Source: Glutinoglossum americanum
Lineage: Eukaryota > Ascomycota > Geoglossomycetes > Geoglossales > Geoglossaceae
Length of the DNA: 64,000 nt
Direction of reading: 5' to 3'
NCBI GenBank assembly: GCA_020080175.1
Contig: JAGHQL010000033.1
Span: 103,089-167,088 of the forward strand
Part shown: piece after piece, positions 61,046 through 64,000 of the stretch
How positions within the stretch are numbered: position 1 is the stretch's first letter
Layout of the letters: each line of letters opens with the position of its first letter
Notes under the pieces: generated by a model
Told to the model about the DNA's origin: nothing
What the model saw: only the letters and a program-made list of their open reading frames with translations
Database searches by the model: none
Translations under genes and position numbers: made by a program

Positions 61046-61964
61046 TCAATTCATTTCCCTGATGGACGTCTCCCGCCCCTCAAACTCAGAAGGCGCGCGT
61101 TCTGGAGTTCGTGCTAGATCCCGCTCGGACTCTGAAGCCATCCCCGACCTATCGACAGATATAGGTTTCATCTCTGTCACGAAGGGGTCGCCGCGTGACT
61201 GGTCCTTCGCCGTACGGCTCCGTCCGCGAAGGAAGAAGAGCGCGACTCCTATCGCGATGATCAGGGCGCCGCCAATTGCGACTCCCACTCCAGTTCCGAT
61301 CTTTGCTCCTGTTGATAGGCCACCTCCGGGCTCAGGTGCGTTGTCCTTGTCGGGGGTAGCGCTAGCCTGCGCCTGAGCTGTTTCTGAGGGTGATGATGTT
61401 GTCGAGGCCGTTCGTGGGGGCGCGGTAGGGCAGATAATGTGTGTTACGCTGACACCAGCACTATAAAAGCCGGTTAACCTAAGACGAAGGCGCAGGGGAT
61501 TCGTCGTCTATAGCGGGGATACCTTGAGCATTGGCTGGACCAAACCCGAAACGACTCTTCAATCCAACGGTTCCATCAGCACCAGGTCGCTCTCTACCGA
61601 CAGAATCAAACTGGCGACCAGCCAGGCTTACCGTTCTCGTCATCCTGCGAACAGGATGCCTCCACGCAACAAGAAATTTTGGTGCGCCAACTAGTATCCC
61701 GGCAGCGACACGCTATGTCCCCTATGGCCAAACAGGTGGTGTTGTAGATATTGTCTCTAATGCACGGTAGCTATAGGAGAGGCTCAATTCTTAGAACAGC
61801 GGCCCTTTGACGGCTAGCAGCAATGGCGTGATGGAGGTGGAGACGATGCAACCTACCGCACACTCAGGCTGTCCGAAAAGCGCAGGCTTTGTAGCGACCG
61901 GCACCACGACCGAGACGGCTAACAATACCGCCGACAAGGAACAACGCGACGACAGGAAACGCAT
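61046..61964 (-). CDS. CFEM-domain membrane protein
   Basis: Four exons: 61964-61857, 61770-61632, 61556-61523, 61478-61046 (714 nt, 237 aa), including a 34-nt microexon and a 44-nt intron. A signal peptide (MRFLSSRCSLSAVLLAVSVV) precedes a CFEM domain: QPECALPCIRDNIYNTTC, then AIGDIACRC with the Asp that binds haem iron in this family, KISCCVEASCS, and the last Cys in SSQCSRL. A Ser/Thr/Pro-rich stalk (APPRTASTTSSPSETA), one membrane segment (VAIGGALIIAIGVALFFL) and a charged tail follow. The splice pattern was selected because it alone preserves the eight-cysteine spacing. Family knowledge: CFEM proteins are ascomycete surface proteins in haem/iron uptake, signalling (Pth11-like) or virulence; this single-pass form is uncharacterised. 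Confidence 0.87.
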
Positions 61965-62228
61965 AACGTCAGACAGACACAGCAAGCAGGCTCGATAGCT
62001 GGGGAAGCCGATAGAGTGGATCGCATCGGGGAAGCCAACGTGAGATTCTGAGAGTGTCGGTCGGGCGCTGCTCGGTTGCAGTCAGACGGGCGAGCGGGAT
62101 GTTCGCCCATCTCCAACCCCCCTTTCTCCTGTCCCTCTAATAGGCAGGCGAGGCGAGGCGTTAGGGGGATAAACGGGCGGATCCCACCGATTCCCGAAGC
62201 CACAATCCCTGCGCGAGGGAAAACCACG

Positions 62229-62271
62229 AAAAACCCACAGGGAATAAAAACCCACAGGGAATAAAAACCCA
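62229..62271. repeat. 17-bp tandem repeat, about 2.5 copies
   Basis: The unit aaaaacccacagggaat recurs with exact 17-base spacing (cccacaggg at 62234 and 62251, ccc again at 62268). It is intergenic. Confidence 0.8.
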
Positions 62272-62365
62272 AGGGATGGGACGGACGCACGCCGATTGTT
62301 GCTGCAACCCGCCCCGCACCGTCCGCATCGCCAACGCAGCAGCTACACTGGAAACAAAACCGAAA

Positions 62366-62402
62366 GAATAAAAATAAAAAATAAAAAATAAAAAATAAAA
62401 AA
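62366..62402. repeat. AT simple sequence repeat
   Basis: A run of aaaaaat-type units (aaaat then aaaaaat several times) next to the 17-bp tandem repeat. It is a microsatellite without apparent function. Confidence 0.85.
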
Positions 62403-63538
62403 CAGATCCACCACGTCCACGCTCCGGCCAGATGCCTCCCTCTCCTTCCTTTCCATCGCGTGCGGGAAGCCATCTCCACTAGTCAGCAAGCAAGATTTGA
62501 TTTCGGCTTCCCATCGAACCGTTTTGCGAGGCGCAGCTCCACACGCACGCCAAGATCCACACCGGTGCGCGCGGGCCCGATCCGGTCTGGTGCGCTGCCT
62601 GGGACGCGGGATTTGCCGTCCCGCGACGGGAAGGGGCGTTGTCTCTCCTGCTCTCTCTGTCGCCCGGGTGCGACACGGAGAAACACAACCAATTTTATTC
62701 CACCACTCGTTTGGCGGGAGCGACACGCACGGTAGGGCGAATGCTATAGGGTGCGTGTGCGAGGATAACCTCTGGTTTTTGCAGAATAGACGTGGCCGAG
62801 AGGAAGAGCGGTTGGCGCTGTGAAATTGCGCACGTCGACGATGGAAGCCAGCGAGCAAGAGCAGCGCCGGTTTCGCTTCACCCGTGCTGATGTCAGACAC
62901 CCAACCACACAAGCAGCCACATAAGCAGCGATCTGCGCCAGATCTGCGGGTGTCGGTTGTGAGCGGATGAGAACCTATCTGCAGGTGGACCGAGAGTGGA
63001 GAGTGGAGGATGGAGAATGGAGAATGGGTACGAACGTCGTACACCGCTCTGGGTACGAATGTTGTACCCGTACCCCGCTCCGGATACTACGTGGTACAAC
63101 ACGGTACTTGGCAGGATAGATGGGTACATATAGACATAGAGGTAGGGTGGGAAACCAGCACCACGCCGTCGCCGGTCTCCAGATTAACTATTCAATCGCT
63201 CTTGCTAGTCGTTAGTCATCGGCCATTCGCTCACTCGCTCTTTTGGTGGTTCTGGAGAGTAGGGTGAGTCGAGTCCTACAACACCCGATGTGATAGATAC
63301 GACTACTTGGCGAAAGAGGAGGCTCGGCCATCTCCAAAACAACTAGCCCGCACAGAAAGTGGACCCGGGAATTATCTATTCCAGGCCAGAATACCAGACC
63401 GTCAACCCGCTTTCTCAGACATGCTGAATTTTTTTTTTTTTAAATAGGGATACGGTGCTCTAGTCGAGAGTGGAGGAAACGCCGCCACGGACGGAGAATA
63501 CCCACTACACACGACTCTTTAGCATAGAACAGGAAAAA

Positions 63539-64000
63539 ATGCGTTCCCTCCTCCAGCTATCGCTAGCTATCTCACCTCTCCTCCTCCTCCCCACCGCCTC
63601 CGCATCCCCATTCACCAGACCCACCCCACCAAGCCAAACCCCCTGCGCCATCTCCCCAAAAGTCTTCATAATCAGCATGGTGCGTCTCCCAACCGCTCCC
63701 CTCCCTCCACCTCACCCAAGAACCAAAAAAAAACCCCTCTAACCTAGAGAGAGAGAACAGTTCGGACCAGAAGCCGCCGCCTGGCACGGAATCCCCGAAT
63801 TCGACCTGCTAGCCCAGAACATCTCCGTGCCAGGCTTCTCCCCCCTCTTCCCAGACGCCCACTGCACCTCCAACGGAGAAATCTGCCAACTCACAACCGG
63901 CGAATCCGGTGCGTCCCCCCACCCCCACCCACCCCCCCAGCCCCCCCAACCCCCTCCCCCCCAGAACTCACCGCCGCCACAACCCTCTCCTCCCTCGCCC
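63539..64000 (+). CDS. Purine nucleoside permease-like secreted/membrane protein, N-terminal part (runs off right edge)
   Basis: Exons 63539-63679, 63761-63908 and 63965 to the window end. The start gives a signal peptide (MRSLLQLSLAISPLLLLPTA). The mature start SPKVFIISM joins FGPEAAAWHGIPEFDLLAQN, followed by ISVPGFSPLFPDAHCTS, NGEICQLTTGES and ELTAATTLSSLA. These are the N-terminal marks of the NUP/purine nucleoside permease family (PF06516). Family knowledge: Candida NUP takes up adenosine and guanosine; filamentous relatives with signal peptides may act as secreted nucleoside-binding or phosphorylase-like proteins. The second intron is extremely C-rich; its acceptor at 63964 is chosen because it keeps the frame. 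Divergent to the CFEM gene. Confidence 0.85.

Larger units (their letters stand above)
61965..63538. other. Divergent intergenic region between the CFEM and permease genes
   Basis: About 1.6 kb with the 5' flanks of two divergent genes. It contains a 17-bp tandem repeat at 62229-62271, an AAAAAAT-type simple repeat at 62366-62402, and a short gagaatgg/gagagtgg series near 62990-63030. Overlapping open frames at 62343-63044 come from GC-rich sequence and show no domain. Confidence 0.5.

Noticed and set aside
62343-63044. 233-codon minus-strand frame
   Set aside because: It includes the AT simple repeat and GC-rich DNA open in several frames; the composition of the predicted protein is low-complexity and no family is visible.
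1-64000. CRISPR array or bacterial operon
   Set aside because: No regularly spaced direct repeats with unique spacers exist; genes are split by spliceosomal introns and separately oriented, as in fungi.

Overview
The window looks like a chromosomal segment of a filamentous ascomycete fungus (Pezizomycotina). The evidence is: many short GT-AG introns (44-174 nt), Ascomycota-type surface proteins (CFEM, WSC, fasciclin), NACHT-type STAND (NLR-like) genes plus decayed copies, and a ~3 kb very AT-rich block that resembles RIP (repeat-induced point mutation). The exact taxon cannot be told from the sequence. Gene models were built by hand from frame continuity, splice consensus and family motifs; every multi-exon model below closes in frame with a coding length divisible by three.

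Layout. 1-2413: 5' part of a long intronless minus-strand ORF, open at the left edge, with a bacterial-looking architecture. 5460-17620: a group of polysaccharide and cell-surface genes, namely a secreted copper-radical oxidase (AA5 glyoxal oxidase) behind five WSC domains (minus), a type II membrane GH16 glucanase-like protein (minus) and, divergent from it, a multi-exon family 2 glycosyltransferase of the cellulose/hyaluronan-synthase-like fungal GT2 type (plus). 18649-21959: an intact NACHT-ankyrin STAND protein. 26002-26373: a small secreted repeat protein ending in a CaaX box. 29060-30394: an FtsJ-like methyltransferase. 31960-36180: a decayed TPR gene and the AT-rich block with a tandem repeat. 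36882-38217: a two-domain fasciclin protein with a GPI-like tail. 39587-40015: a truncated STAND N-terminus. 43541-45004: a DEDDh RNA exonuclease. 45636-46178: a flavodoxin-domain protein. 47122-48536: a STAND pseudogene. 48683-50858: a multi-pass membrane glycoprotein. 51442-53220: an HxxxD-type acyltransferase. 55340-55690: an ankyrin relic. 57859-59751: an intronless intracellular GH13 hydrolase. 61046-61964: a CFEM membrane protein. 63539-64000: the start of a purine nucleoside permease-like gene.

Working together. The first third is enriched for wall or extracellular polysaccharide functions (polymer synthesis, glucan modification, H2O2-producing oxidation anchored by carbohydrate-binding WSC modules), and further surface genes (fasciclin, CFEM) lie downstream. 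Long intergenic stretches hold the remains of several STAND/TPR/ankyrin genes, so the window is partly an NLR graveyard around one intact member. I see no CRISPR array, rRNA or convincing tRNA. No complete new multi-gene system can be demonstrated; the best candidates for novelty are the bacterial-like ORF at the left edge, the small CaaX-ending secreted repeat protein, and the five-WSC oxidase with its repeated intron pattern.
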